Source: Thermoanaerobaculia bacterium
Lineage (GTDB): Bacteria > Acidobacteriota > Thermoanaerobaculia > Multivoradales > J023
Assembly: GCA_030431255.1 (NCBI GenBank)
Contig: JAUIJL010000010.1
Coordinates: 124,001 to 188,000 of the forward strand
Length of the DNA: 64,000 nt
Reading direction: 5' to 3'
The notes beneath the pieces are model-generated. The model was not told where the DNA came from. It saw nothing but the letters and a program-made list of their open reading frames with translations, and searched no databases. Both the position numbers and the translations under genes were made by a program. Positions 35,945 through 44,272 of this stretch are shown piece by piece. The first letter of the stretch is position 1; each line of letters starts with the position of its first letter.

Positions 35945-36517
35945 ATGATCCGAAGCTCCTTCGCCCGTTGGGTGTCCATCATCGGCCATCCCTTCGCGCT
36001 GCTCCTGCTCTATGTCATCGCGGGGGTTTCGTTTTACTTACCTTGGCAGCAAGCGGTCCTGGCGACCGTCATCGTGTTCTTCGTCGCCATCTTGCCCCTA
36101 ATCTTCTATTTGCAGCGTCAAGCCAAAACCGGCATCACCAATTTCGACGTCTCCGCCCAAGAGCTGCGGGGTCCGGTCTACGGCATGGGCCTCGCCTTGG
36201 GCCTTGTGCTGGCAGCGGTGTTCTACGGATTGGGTGCGCCCCTAAACCTCTTGGGTGCCCTGTTGGTGGGAGTGGGCATGGTGGTGATCGCCTCCCTGGT
36301 GAACCTCAAGCTCAAGGTGTCCCTACACTCCGCTTTCGCGGTATGGGTCGCCTTCGGGCTGTGGCAGCTTCACCCCCGGCTCGGGGCGGCCCTCATCGCC
36401 CTGGCGGCGCTGGTGGTTTGGTCCCGTCTGGAGCTGAGCCGGCACACTCGAGCCGAGGTCATCGCCGGGGTGGCGCTCGGCGCGTTGATGTCGATTCCGC
36501 TCTACTTCCTGAGCTGA
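35945..36517 (+). CDS. PAP2-superfamily-like membrane protein (divergent phosphatase motifs)
   Basis: 190 residues from the ATG at 35945; a longer frame upstream overlaps the S41 protease and has no membrane pattern. Six predicted helices. The helix pair KLKVSLHSAF and WSRLELSRHTRAEVIAGVALG resembles PAP2 motifs 2 (P/S-x-x-H) and 3 (SR-x5-H-x3-D), but the final Asp is Glu and the usual PSGH is VSLHS. The motif-1 KxxxxxxRP is not clear. It could be a weak lipid phosphatase or an inactive relative. Divergent from the S41 gene and convergent with the CoxM gene. Confidence 0.6.
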   Translation: MIRSSFARWVSIIGHPFALLLLYVIAGVSFYLPWQQAVLATVIVFFVAILPLIFYLQRQAKTGITNFDVSAQELRGPVYGMGLALGLVLAAVFYGLGAPLNLLGALLVGVGMVVIASLVNLKLKVSLHSAFAVWVAFGLWQLHPRLGAALIALAALVVWSRLELSRHTRAEVIAGVALGALMSIPLYFLS

Positions 36518-36518
36518 G

Positions 36519-37391
36519 CTAGCCTGAAATCCGATCCACCGCCGCCGTCAGAACGCGACGGGTGAGGGTTCGGGCTAGGTGGCGCCGATAGGCCGGCGTG
36601 GCGTGCAGGTCTCCCGGTGGATCGATGTCGTTCACTACTGCGTCGGCGGCTGTGCTCACCAGCTCGGCGCTCGGTGCCTGACCCACCAAGATCTCGACGA
36701 CACTGGGCGCCGCCGTGGGACCGTCCCCCACCGACAGCAAGGCGACGCTCGCCTCCTCGACCACTCCGTCCCGGGCCTTCAACCGAGCCGCGACCCCGCA
36801 CAGGGCGAAGTCGCCGTGGCGTCGCGACATCTCCGTAAAGGCCCAGCCCTCCCCCGGACCGACCGAGGGCAGCTCAACCGCCGCCAACAGCTCATGGGGC
36901 TCAAGGGCGGTTTCGAATAAACCGGTGTAGAAATCTTGGGCGTCGATCCACCGTTCGCCGTCTCGGCTTTTGGCCAGGCATCGACCGCCGAGGGCCAAAA
37001 GCACCGCCGGCAGCTCCGCCGCCGGGTCGGCGTGGGCCAAGCTACCGCCGAAGGTGCCCCGATTTCGAATCTGTGGATGGGCCACCCACGGCATGGTTTC
37101 GTGGACCAACGGCACATGCTTTCGCACCAGGGGATGACGCTCGACGGTCCGTTGGCGTGTCATGGCACCGATACGAACGTTTTGCCCTCCGTCTAGCCTT
37201 TCGATGCCCGTCAGCTCCGACAAACGGCCCAGGTCAATCAAGATCTCTGGACGAGCCAAGCGAAAATTCATCGCCGGCACCAGGCTTTGGCCACCGGCCA
37301 ATACCTTCGCTTCGTCGCCGTGCTCGGCCAAAAGGGATAACGCTTCGTCCAGGGTGTTGGGGGCGAAATAGTCGAAGACCGGAGGTTTCAT
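36519..37391 (-). CDS. FAD-binding subunit of a molybdenum hydroxylase (CoxM-like)
   Basis: 290 residues of the xanthine dehydrogenase/CoxM FAD subunit family. VLAGGQSLVPAMNFRLARPE (near 30-50) and IRNRGTFGGSLAHADPAAELP (near 108-128) are the two FAD pyrophosphate-binding loops. It passes electrons from the 2Fe-2S subunit to an acceptor. It overlaps the CoxL-like gene by 4 nt (ATGA), and is the last gene of the operon; order in transcription is propeller, CoxS, CoxL, CoxM. It ends 2 nt from the convergent PAP2-like gene. Confidence 0.9.
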   Translation of the reverse strand: MKPPVFDYFAPNTLDEALSLLAEHGDEAKVLAGGQSLVPAMNFRLARPEILIDLGRLSELTGIERLDGGQNVRIGAMTRQRTVERHPLVRKHVPLVHETMPWVAHPQIRNRGTFGGSLAHADPAAELPAVLLALGGRCLAKSRDGERWIDAQDFYTGLFETALEPHELLAAVELPSVGPGEGWAFTEMSRRHGDFALCGVAARLKARDGVVEEASVALLSVGDGPTAAPSVVEILVGQAPSAELVSTAADAVVNDIDPPGDLHATPAYRRHLARTLTRRVLTAAVDRISG

Positions 37392-39748
37392 GATCCAGAC
37401 TCCTCGGTCGACGCGATCCCTTCGCGGTCGTGCAGCAGCTCGAATAATCGGTTGGGAGATAAGGGAATCTCGAGGATTTCGAGCCCTTCATCCCGCAGGG
37501 CATGCTCCACCGCTTGGGCGAAAAGAGCTCCCACCGGGATGGCGCCGGCTTCTCCCGCGCCTTTGATACCCAGGGGATTCAAGGGAGAGGGTGTCTCCAC
37601 ATGATCACCGACGACGTTGGGCACGTCCATGGAGGTCGGTAGGAGGTAGTCCATGAACGAGCCGTTGAGCAGCTGGCCGTCGTCGCCGTAGAGAATTTGC
37701 TCGTAGAACGCGTTGCCGATGCCCTGGGCCACACCCCCTTGGATTTGCCCCTCCAAGATCAGCGGATTGATCACCGTGCCGCAATCGTGCACCACCACAT
37801 AGCGAAGGATCTTGACGTCGTAGGTTTCGAGATCTACCTCCACCTCCATGGCGTGCACCCCACTGGCGGTGGAGCCGTGCTTGGGACCGAAGTAGGTGGT
37901 GGCTTCTAGACCCGGCTCGGTGCCGGGCTCGACGGCGCCGCGCATGGGATTGGCCAGACTCGCCAGCTCGCCGAGCTCGATGGCCTTGGCCGGCACCCCT
38001 TTCACTTGGGCCTTGCCGTCCACCAGCTCCAGATCCTCTTCCGGCGCTTCCAAGAGCTCGCCGGCCATCTTGAGGATCTTCTTGCGCACGTCGAGGGCGG
38101 CCGCGTGACAGGCGTTGCCGGCGACGACCGCACCTCGGCTGGCGAAGGTGCCGGCTCCCCAATGAAAAAGGCGGGTGTCGCCGGTGACCACCCGAATCTT
38201 GGTGGGATCCACCCCGATCTGCTCGCCCACCACCTGGGCGAAGGAGGTGAAATGCCCTTGTCCCTGGGTGCCCACCCCGGTGACGACGCTCACGGTGCCC
38301 GACGGCTCGACCGTGACTTTGGCACCCTCATAGGGACCGATGCCCGTCCCTTCCACATAACAAACGATGCCGATGCCACGGCGTTTATGGGGCTCGATCT
38401 CCGATGACCCGGACTCGAAGCCGGCAAAATCGATCAGCTTGACCGCCTTGTCCAGGGCCGGCTCGTAGTTGCCGGAGTCGTAAACCAGGCTGGAAAAATC
38501 TTGGTAGATCAACCCGTGGTCATGGGGAAAAGCGTCCGGCGGCAAGAAGTTGCGACGCCGAATCTCGACCACGTCCAAACCCAGCTCCTTGGCCGCCAGA
38601 TCCAACAATCGCTCCATGACGAAAACGCCGTGTTGGCGTCCCGCCCCACGGTAAGGGGTCACCAGGGTTTTGTTGGTGTACACCACCGTGAACTCGCTGC
38701 GGTAGTTGGGCACATCGTAGGGGCCGAGCAGGGTGCATTGACTGTTGATCGGCACGGTCAAGCCGTAGGGGTTGTAGGCCCCCGCGTCGTGGATAAAGGT
38801 GTCTTCCACGCCCAGAATCTTGCCGTTCTCGTCGACCGCCAGAGCCGCTTCGTGGATCTGGGCCCGCTCGTGGGTGGTCGCCACGAAGTTCTCGGCCCGA
38901 TCCTCGATCCACTTCACCGGCCAGCCCAGCCGCATGGAGATCCACGGCAGCAAGACCTCCTCGGGATAAAACATCATGATCTTGGGGCCGAATCCGCCAC
39001 CGATGAACGGTGCCACCACCCGCACCTGAGATTCGGCCAGACCGAGCATGCCCGCCAATCCGTTGCGAATGGCGATCGGCGCCTGGGTGGTGTCCCAAAT
39101 CTCTAGCTGTTGATCGCGGGCATCCCACGACGCCACGATGCCGCGATTCTCCATGGCCGCCGCGATGCCGTGATCGTAGAAGAAACGACGGCGGACGACC
39201 CTGTGCGCCTTATCCACCACCGAATCGAAATCCCCTTTGCTCTGCACCACGTGGGCGGCGAGGTTGGACTCCAAATCATCGTGAATCTTGGGAGTGTCCG
39301 GATCCAGCGCCCCTTCCAAATCCACCACCGCGTCCAGGGGCTCGATATCGACGAAGATCTCCTCCGCCGCGTCCTCGGCGATATAGCGACTGCGGGCCAC
39401 CACCACCGCGATCGGCTCTCCCACGTGGCGCACCTTGTCCTTGGCCAGTGGAACTTGCATCCGTGGATGGAATACGGCGCCTTCAATGGGTGGGGCGGGC
39501 AGCAGCAGCGGGCCCGGCTGATGGTAGTCACCGAGATCCTCGGCGGTGTAGACCGCCACGACGCCCGGCCTTTCGAGGGCGGCCTGGACGTCGATCTCAA
39601 GGATCCGCCCATGGGCGAAATCGCTGCGTTTGAAGGCCACGTGCAACATGCCGGGCAGGGTCACGTCGTCGACGAATAGGGCCTTGCCGGTGAGCAGCCG
39701 GTGGTCCTCGTTGCGCTTGAGCGGTTTGCCGAAATAGCGGGTTTCCAT
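37388..39748 (-). CDS. Molybdopterin-binding large subunit of a molybdenum hydroxylase (form II CoxL-like)
   Basis: 786 residues from the ATG at 39748, one nucleotide after the CoxS stop. The MoCo-binding layout is present: FGKPLKRNEDHRLLTGKALFVDD at the start, GGGFGPK near 250, then the signature PYRGAGR near 363 and GTQGQGHFTSFAQV near 530, with GAGEAGAIP near the end. True aerobic CO dehydrogenases (form I) carry AYxCSFR at this loop; the AYRGAGR form marks form II, whose substrate is usually unknown. So this is probably a hydroxylase of an unidentified small organic substrate in a CoxS-L-M operon rather than a confirmed CO dehydrogenase. Confidence 0.9.
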   Translation of the reverse strand: METRYFGKPLKRNEDHRLLTGKALFVDDVTLPGMLHVAFKRSDFAHGRILEIDVQAALERPGVVAVYTAEDLGDYHQPGPLLLPAPPIEGAVFHPRMQVPLAKDKVRHVGEPIAVVVARSRYIAEDAAEEIFVDIEPLDAVVDLEGALDPDTPKIHDDLESNLAAHVVQSKGDFDSVVDKAHRVVRRRFFYDHGIAAAMENRGIVASWDARDQQLEIWDTTQAPIAIRNGLAGMLGLAESQVRVVAPFIGGGFGPKIMMFYPEEVLLPWISMRLGWPVKWIEDRAENFVATTHERAQIHEAALAVDENGKILGVEDTFIHDAGAYNPYGLTVPINSQCTLLGPYDVPNYRSEFTVVYTNKTLVTPYRGAGRQHGVFVMERLLDLAAKELGLDVVEIRRRNFLPPDAFPHDHGLIYQDFSSLVYDSGNYEPALDKAVKLIDFAGFESGSSEIEPHKRRGIGIVCYVEGTGIGPYEGAKVTVEPSGTVSVVTGVGTQGQGHFTSFAQVVGEQIGVDPTKIRVVTGDTRLFHWGAGTFASRGAVVAGNACHAAALDVRKKILKMAGELLEAPEEDLELVDGKAQVKGVPAKAIELGELASLANPMRGAVEPGTEPGLEATTYFGPKHGSTASGVHAMEVEVDLETYDVKILRYVVVHDCGTVINPLILEGQIQGGVAQGIGNAFYEQILYGDDGQLLNGSFMDYLLPTSMDVPNVVGDHVETPSPLNPLGIKGAGEAGAIPVGALFAQAVEHALRDEGLEILEIPLSPNRLFELLHDREGIASTEESGS

Positions 39749-39749
39749 C

Positions 39750-40316
39750 TCAGCTCTCCGCTCCGCCGACATCCTCGGGGGACGATCCTTCGGCCATCAT
39801 TTCGGCCGCCAACGCCACACCTTCAACGATCTTCTGGTAGCCGGTACAGCGGCACAAATTGCCGGAAAGGGCGATCCGAATTTCCTCCTCCGTGGGATTC
39901 GGATTCTCTTCCAAAAACGGCACCATCGACATCAAGATGCCCGGCGTGCAGAAGCCACATTGCAACCCGTGACTCTCCCGCAAGGCCTGCTGAAGGGGAT
40001 GCAAGGTATCTCCGGAAGCCAGCCCTTCCACCGTCACCAGCTCGCGCTCGTGGGCTTGCACGGCGAGCACTAGACACGAACGGACGGAGTCACCGTCCAT
40101 CAACACCGTGCAGGCACCACAAACGCCGTGCTCACAGCCCACGTGGGTACCCGTCAAACCCAGGTCGTGGCGCAGGAAGTCGGACAGCAACAAACGCGGC
40201 TCCACGACCCCGTGTCGTTTTTGCCCGTTGACGGTCACTGTGATCGGTATTTGTCGACTGGACGTGCCCTGCTCGGGCTGCTGTGAGCTCGGATGTTCTC
40301 GGGTCATAGTGTCCAT
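39750..40316 (-). CDS. 2Fe-2S subunit of a molybdenum hydroxylase (CoxS-like)
   Basis: 188 residues. The plant-type ferredoxin cluster lies in CEHGVCGACTVLMDG plus a later Cys (RSCLVL), and the second cluster in QCGFCTPG and NLCRCTGYQKI. This is the family layout for the small iron-sulfur subunit. It conducts electrons between the molybdenum site and FAD. The start is 1 nt after the stop of the propeller gene upstream, so the whole operon is likely one transcript with coupled translation. A methionine three codons in (40307) is an alternative start. Confidence 0.92.
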   Translation of the reverse strand: MDTMTREHPSSQQPEQGTSSRQIPITVTVNGQKRHGVVEPRLLLSDFLRHDLGLTGTHVGCEHGVCGACTVLMDGDSVRSCLVLAVQAHERELVTVEGLASGDTLHPLQQALRESHGLQCGFCTPGILMSMVPFLEENPNPTEEEIRIALSGNLCRCTGYQKIVEGVALAAEMMAEGSSPEDVGGAES

Positions 40317-40317
40317 C

Positions 40318-41493
40318 TTAGTCCATGCGCAATCGAGCCACTTTGCCCCCGGCCCCGGCCGCCCAGACTTCGCCGTCAGGGCTGAGGCTCAAGACGTGAA
40401 ATCCTTCTTCGCCGAGCTTCTTCCAAGTCTTGCCGTCGTCGAAGGAGACATCGGTTCCCAAGGGGCCGCTGGCCAACCAGGCCCCGCCGTGGCCTCCGCC
40501 TTCCTCACCCGCCGACCAAGAAGGCACCCAGATCACGCAGGACCGGAACCCGGAAAGACCGCTACCGTTCTGCCAATGCATGCCGCCGTCATGGGTAGAC
40601 ACCAGCGTGCCCTCGAGACCCGCCTCATCTCGGTAGTCACCGCCCATGGCCAATCCGCGGGACGGATTGCGAAACGCGACGGAGAACACACCCGCCGAGG
40701 GCTCCCCGCTCCGTAGACTGGTTTCCGCGAAGGACCAAGACTCGCCGAAATCCTCGGTGCGCAAAATCCGCGCGGAGGGTCCGCCGAATCCGATCCAGGC
40801 GCTTCCACCCTCAGCGACGGCGATGCCGGTGCCGCTGGCGGCAAAGCCGGCTTCCCCTTCCCGCGGCGCCGGGAATCGGTCCGCGGACAGCTCCGTCCAA
40901 CTCTGGCCGGCGTCTTCGGTCACGGTCACCAAGAAGCTGCCGTCCACGGGGTCGCTGTAGGCGATTCCCCGCTTTCGATCCTCTCCGGGCCAAAACGCGA
41001 ATCCGTCGAAGAAAGCAGCCTCGCTGGGATGCTCGTAGACCACCGTGTAGGAGTTTCCGCCGTCGGTGGTGCGATAGAAGCGAGCGGGTTGTCCGGCCAC
41101 CTGCAACACGGCGGTATCCGCCCCCCAAGCCTCAACGTCACGGATTTCGAAAGTCTCGCTGCCTTCCGGTGCCGGGGAGCTCCAAGTCTTGCCCCCGTCC
41201 ACGGTCCGACGCACCGTGCCCTCGGAGCCCGTGACCCACACCACACCATTGCCGGCCGCATAGAGACCCCTCAACGTGGATTTGGTCTGAGCATCGACAT
41301 GAACCCAGGGGCCGCTTTCTGGACGTTCCGCAGGCTTGCTGTCGGTTTTCTTTTGATCGTCGGCCAGCGCCGAGCCGACCCCGGGTCCCAGCTGAACCGC
41401 GGCCAGAACCGCGATTCCCAAGATGCTCACCACCTGTCTCAAGCCCTGCGACAGGGTTTGAGAATGCCACCTGATCATCGATCGCTCCATCAT
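40318..41493 (-). CDS. Exported Ycf48/BNR-type beta-propeller protein
   Basis: 391 residues from the ATG at 41493, with GGAGG 10 nt upstream; an ATG at 41478 with GGAG at 6 nt is also possible. Export signal SQGLRQVVSILGIAVLAAVQLG. Repeated propeller blades contain the asp-box-like pattern: RRTVDGGKTW, YRTTDGGNSYTVV, VTVTEDAGQSW, LRTEDFGESWSF, VSTHDGGMHW and VSFDDGKTWKKL. This is the Ycf48/BNR class of seven-bladed propellers, which often scaffold complexes in the periplasm. It ends 1 nt before the CoxS gene, so it may help the molybdenum hydroxylase or its electron acceptor. Confidence 0.8.
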   Translation of the reverse strand: MMERSMIRWHSQTLSQGLRQVVSILGIAVLAAVQLGPGVGSALADDQKKTDSKPAERPESGPWVHVDAQTKSTLRGLYAAGNGVVWVTGSEGTVRRTVDGGKTWSSPAPEGSETFEIRDVEAWGADTAVLQVAGQPARFYRTTDGGNSYTVVYEHPSEAAFFDGFAFWPGEDRKRGIAYSDPVDGSFLVTVTEDAGQSWTELSADRFPAPREGEAGFAASGTGIAVAEGGSAWIGFGGPSARILRTEDFGESWSFAETSLRSGEPSAGVFSVAFRNPSRGLAMGGDYRDEAGLEGTLVSTHDGGMHWQNGSGLSGFRSCVIWVPSWSAGEEGGGHGGAWLASGPLGTDVSFDDGKTWKKLGEEGFHVLSLSPDGEVWAAGAGGKVARLRMD

Positions 41494-41556
41494 CGACCGT
41501 GCGCCTCCATCGTCCGCTCCTGTGAATTTGTCGGCACAGTCTAACCGACTCGTCGC

Positions 41557-42093
41557 GTGCTTCCACTGCCGCGAATCAATCGTCGTTCGCGCTGTGTTGC
41601 CGATCAAGCCTTCTTGGAATCTCTCCCAGAGAATCTCATCGAGCCCGTCAACGATCCGGTCGCGGCATTGCTCATGCTCGAAAGGGCGGAAACCGAGGAT
41701 GACCTCATCGAGGGTATCGAGGCGATGCTCAAAGTCACCAGTGCTTCCGACTCGGAGCAGCTGCGGAACGACATGCTAAAATGGCTCCGTCGGAACGTGC
41801 TGCCCTTCCGATACCCCGGCCACGCACTACCCGAGGTCCAAAACCTCCTGGAGAAACCTCAGATGCTCGCAGAAACCGTCAAATCCTGGCCAAAAGAGTG
41901 GCTGGCTCAAGGTCGAACCGAGGGACTCGCCGAGGGACACCGCGTTTCCATTTTCGATGTCTGCCGGCTACGAGGCTTGGAGCTGTCAAAAAAGCAACGC
42001 CGTGTGATCGAAGAGACCTACGACCACGAGCAGCTCAGGGAGTGGCTGAGCAGGGCCATTCAAGCCGAAACGCCCGATGACATTTTCGCTTAA
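41557..42093 (+). pseudogene. Fragment of an Rpn-type (PD-(D/E)XK) recombination-promoting nuclease
   Basis: 178 codons in a frame that resembles only the C-terminal half of Rpn-family nuclease/transposase-like proteins: MLKWLRRNVLPFRYPGHALPEVQNL, then EWLAQGRTEGLAEGHR, the G-Q/E-G repeat typical near the end of the family. The N-terminal PD-(D/E)XK nuclease domain is absent; the region upstream belongs to the promoter of the propeller gene. The start is an unlikely ATG without a ribosome site. Probably a decayed remnant of a mobile or selfish gene, in the divergent spacer with the molybdenum hydroxylase operon. Confidence 0.6.
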
Positions 42094-42105
42094 GACCGCC
42101 ACCTG

Positions 42106-43116
42106 ATGGATTCCGTCGATGTGGTGGTGATCGGCGCCGGACCCGTGGGTCTGGCCTGTGCTATCGCCGCCCGACGGCGTGGCCTGACCGCGCGAGTGAT
42201 CGACAAAGGACCGTTGGTTTGCTCCTTGGTGGGTTATCCCAACCAAATGGAGTTGTTCTCCACCCCGGAGCTGATCGAAATCGGTGGCCACCCCTTTGCG
42301 ACCCGACGCTACAAACCCACCCGGGAAGAAGCCATCGACTATTATCGTGGGGTCGCCCGCAGCGAGCAGCTGGATCTTCGGCTTTACGAAAAAGTGCTAC
42401 GGGTGGAAGGAGAACGCGACGCCTTCTCCGTGATGACCGAGAAGGGAACGCACTCTTGTCGCCGGGTGGTGGTGGCCACGGGATTCTTCGATGTCCCGAA
42501 CCGGCTCGGGCTGGAAGGCGAGCAGCCTCCGCGGGTGATCCACTATTACAAAGAGCCCTATGCCTACACCGGGCAGGAAGTCGCAGTAGTCGGAGGCAAG
42601 AACTCGGCGGCCAAGGCGGCTCTCGACTGCTATCGAAATGGCGCCCGGGTGACCCTCATCCACCGCGGCGAGAGCCTTTCGGACCGGGTCAAGTATTGGC
42701 TGCGTCCAGACCTGGAAAATCGCATTCAAGAGGGAAACATCCAGGCCTTTTTCAGCTCGGAAATCCGCGCCATCGAAGAGGGACGGTTGCTGCTGGAAAC
42801 GCCCGACGGCCCGCGCAGCATCGCCAACGACTTCGTCATCGCCATGACCGGCTACCGGCCGAGCTACGACTTTCTGGCAACCCTAGGCATGGATATCCAC
42901 AAAGATCGAGCGCGCACGCCGGTCTACGACGACACCACCTTTGAAACAAATCGACCCGGGTTGTACTTGGCGGGCACGGTCTGTGGAGGCTTGCACACGG
43001 GCCGTTGGTTCATCGAAAACGGCCGGCACCACGCGGAGCAAATCGCCGAGCACATCGCATCAGGTCACGCTCCGGAGGTGGACTTGGCCAATCGGCATTG
43101 GGTCACGGCCGAATAG
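42106..43116 (+). CDS. ypdA: YpdA-family bacillithiol disulfide reductase-like flavoprotein
   Basis: 336 residues of the two-dinucleotide-binding-domain reductase fold. The FAD loop VIGAGPVGLACAIAARR (8-24) and the NADPH loop VAVVGGKNSAAKAAL (near 160) are clear, and YPNQMELFSTPELIEIGG is the family's distinctive middle segment. The end, GLYLAGTVCGGLHTGRWFIENGRHH, is highly conserved in YpdA. The enzyme reduces oxidised bacillithiol with NADPH. It has no classic CxxC redox site, which is normal for YpdA. Its presence suggests a bacillithiol-type thiol pool. ATG start; a fragment of an Rpn-type gene precedes it by 12 nt. Confidence 0.88.
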   Translation: MDSVDVVVIGAGPVGLACAIAARRRGLTARVIDKGPLVCSLVGYPNQMELFSTPELIEIGGHPFATRRYKPTREEAIDYYRGVARSEQLDLRLYEKVLRVEGERDAFSVMTEKGTHSCRRVVVATGFFDVPNRLGLEGEQPPRVIHYYKEPYAYTGQEVAVVGGKNSAAKAALDCYRNGARVTLIHRGESLSDRVKYWLRPDLENRIQEGNIQAFFSSEIRAIEEGRLLLETPDGPRSIANDFVIAMTGYRPSYDFLATLGMDIHKDRARTPVYDDTTFETNRPGLYLAGTVCGGLHTGRWFIENGRHHAEQIAEHIASGHAPEVDLANRHWVTAE

Positions 43117-43146
43117 CGTTGGGTTGCGGAGAGAACGTCGCGATCG

Positions 43147-43428
43147 TCAGATGCCCATGCCGCTCAACATCATCGAGACCCGGTTGGCGGCCTCGGTGAT
43201 GCGCGGATGCTCGGCTTCGAATTGCTCGCCGAAGTGACGCAACCCTTCCAGCAGAGAGCCCCAGCTCTCGTCCTCGCCGGGATCCCGATCCCCTAGATCA
43301 CCGATTTGCCGTTCCAAGTCTGCGATCAATCTGCTCGCTCGGGATTTGATCTCCTGCTGGTCGTCGGGAAGCTGGTCACGCAACACCCGAAGCCCGTCCA
43401 CGGATTTGTGCAGATCATCGAGACTCAT
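43147..43428 (-). CDS. DUF4404-family small protein
   Basis: 93 residues, fully helical and highly charged, matching the DUF4404 pattern: an N-terminal LRVLRDQLPDDQQEIKSRASRLIADLERQI coiled coil and the C-terminal FEAEHPRITEAANRVSMMLSGMGI. The family is of unknown function, often found near stress or membrane genes. It ends 30 nt from the convergent YpdA gene. ATG after GAGCTACCC (weak ribosome site). Confidence 0.72.
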   Translation of the reverse strand: MSLDDLHKSVDGLRVLRDQLPDDQQEIKSRASRLIADLERQIGDLGDRDPGEDESWGSLLEGLRHFGEQFEAEHPRITEAANRVSMMLSGMGI

Positions 43429-43587
43429 GGGTAGCTCCTAAGCCGGCCGGCGAATGGTGGGGGTTCCTTGAAGCTTGATTCTATCTCAATAACCCGCACC
43501 GATCGTCGCGGCCTCGACACCTCCGACGGATCCAACCCCGCACTGGCCGGGCCCATGGATGAGACCCGCTGGTAGACTGCGGTCGCC

Positions 43588-44229
43588 ATGAGCTGGGTAT
43601 CCAAATATGAAGTGGAGCTGCCGTCCGCACGCTCTTTGACTTCCTCCGCCACCTCGCCCGTGGAGTGCAAGGGCATCAACATCACCAGCTTTTTCACCAC
43701 CGTCGAGCGCCTCTTTCCTGAAGTGGATCTCGGTGGGTTGGTGGAGCAGATGTCGCCGGCGGTCCGAGCCGAATTTAATCCACGAAAGGTGCTCGTCGGC
43801 GGTTGGTATCCGGTGGCTTGGTATCGGGAGCTGCACGGTGCCCTCCAAGCCACGGTCGGATCGGGACCGGAGCTGAGCTTTCGAATGGGCTACGAGAACA
43901 CCCGAGCAGACTTCACCGGCAACGGCGTCTACCGATTCGTCGCCAGATCCTTGGGACCGAGCACGGTGCTCACCCTTGGCGCCCGCATCTTCAATTTCTA
44001 CTGGCGTCCCGCCAAGATGAAAATCGTGCCGATCGGCCAGGGCAAGAATCACGGACGTGGACGTTGGACCGGCTGCCTGGGGTTCGATCGAAACGTATGG
44101 CTCGACCTTTTCGGCAGTGTTTACGCGGTGTTGGAGCTTTCAGGCGGGCAGGACATCGAGCTCGCCCCCTTGGACGCGTCCGAGGACCTGTCGACCATGC
44201 TGATGGAGGCTCGATGGAAGGTCTCTTGA
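43588..44229 (+). CDS. Hypothetical protein, possibly DUF2378-like
   Basis: 213 residues without a signal peptide or membrane helix. The middle, AVRAEFNPRKVLVGGWYPVAWYRELHGAL, resembles the WYP-x(3)-Y-x-E-L element of the DUF2378/TIGR02265 family known mainly in Myxococcota, followed by helical segments and RIFNFYWRPAKMKIVP. Function unknown. It sits between DUF4404 and the trypsin-like protease and shares neither strand context nor an operon sign with YpdA. The family assignment is a guess from short motifs. Confidence 0.55.
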   Translation: MSWVSKYEVELPSARSLTSSATSPVECKGINITSFFTTVERLFPEVDLGGLVEQMSPAVRAEFNPRKVLVGGWYPVAWYRELHGALQATVGSGPELSFRMGYENTRADFTGNGVYRFVARSLGPSTVLTLGARIFNFYWRPAKMKIVPIGQGKNHGRGRWTGCLGFDRNVWLDLFGSVYAVLELSGGQDIELAPLDASEDLSTMLMEARWKVS

Positions 44230-44272
44230 CCCGTCCCAGCAAGGAAGCAGCCACCGTGGCCGGATCGACGAC

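Noticed and set aside
37388-39748. Aerobic carbon monoxide dehydrogenase large subunit
   Set aside because: The loop is PYRGAGR (form II), not the AYxCSFR of form I enzymes known to oxidise CO, so CO oxidation is not claimed.
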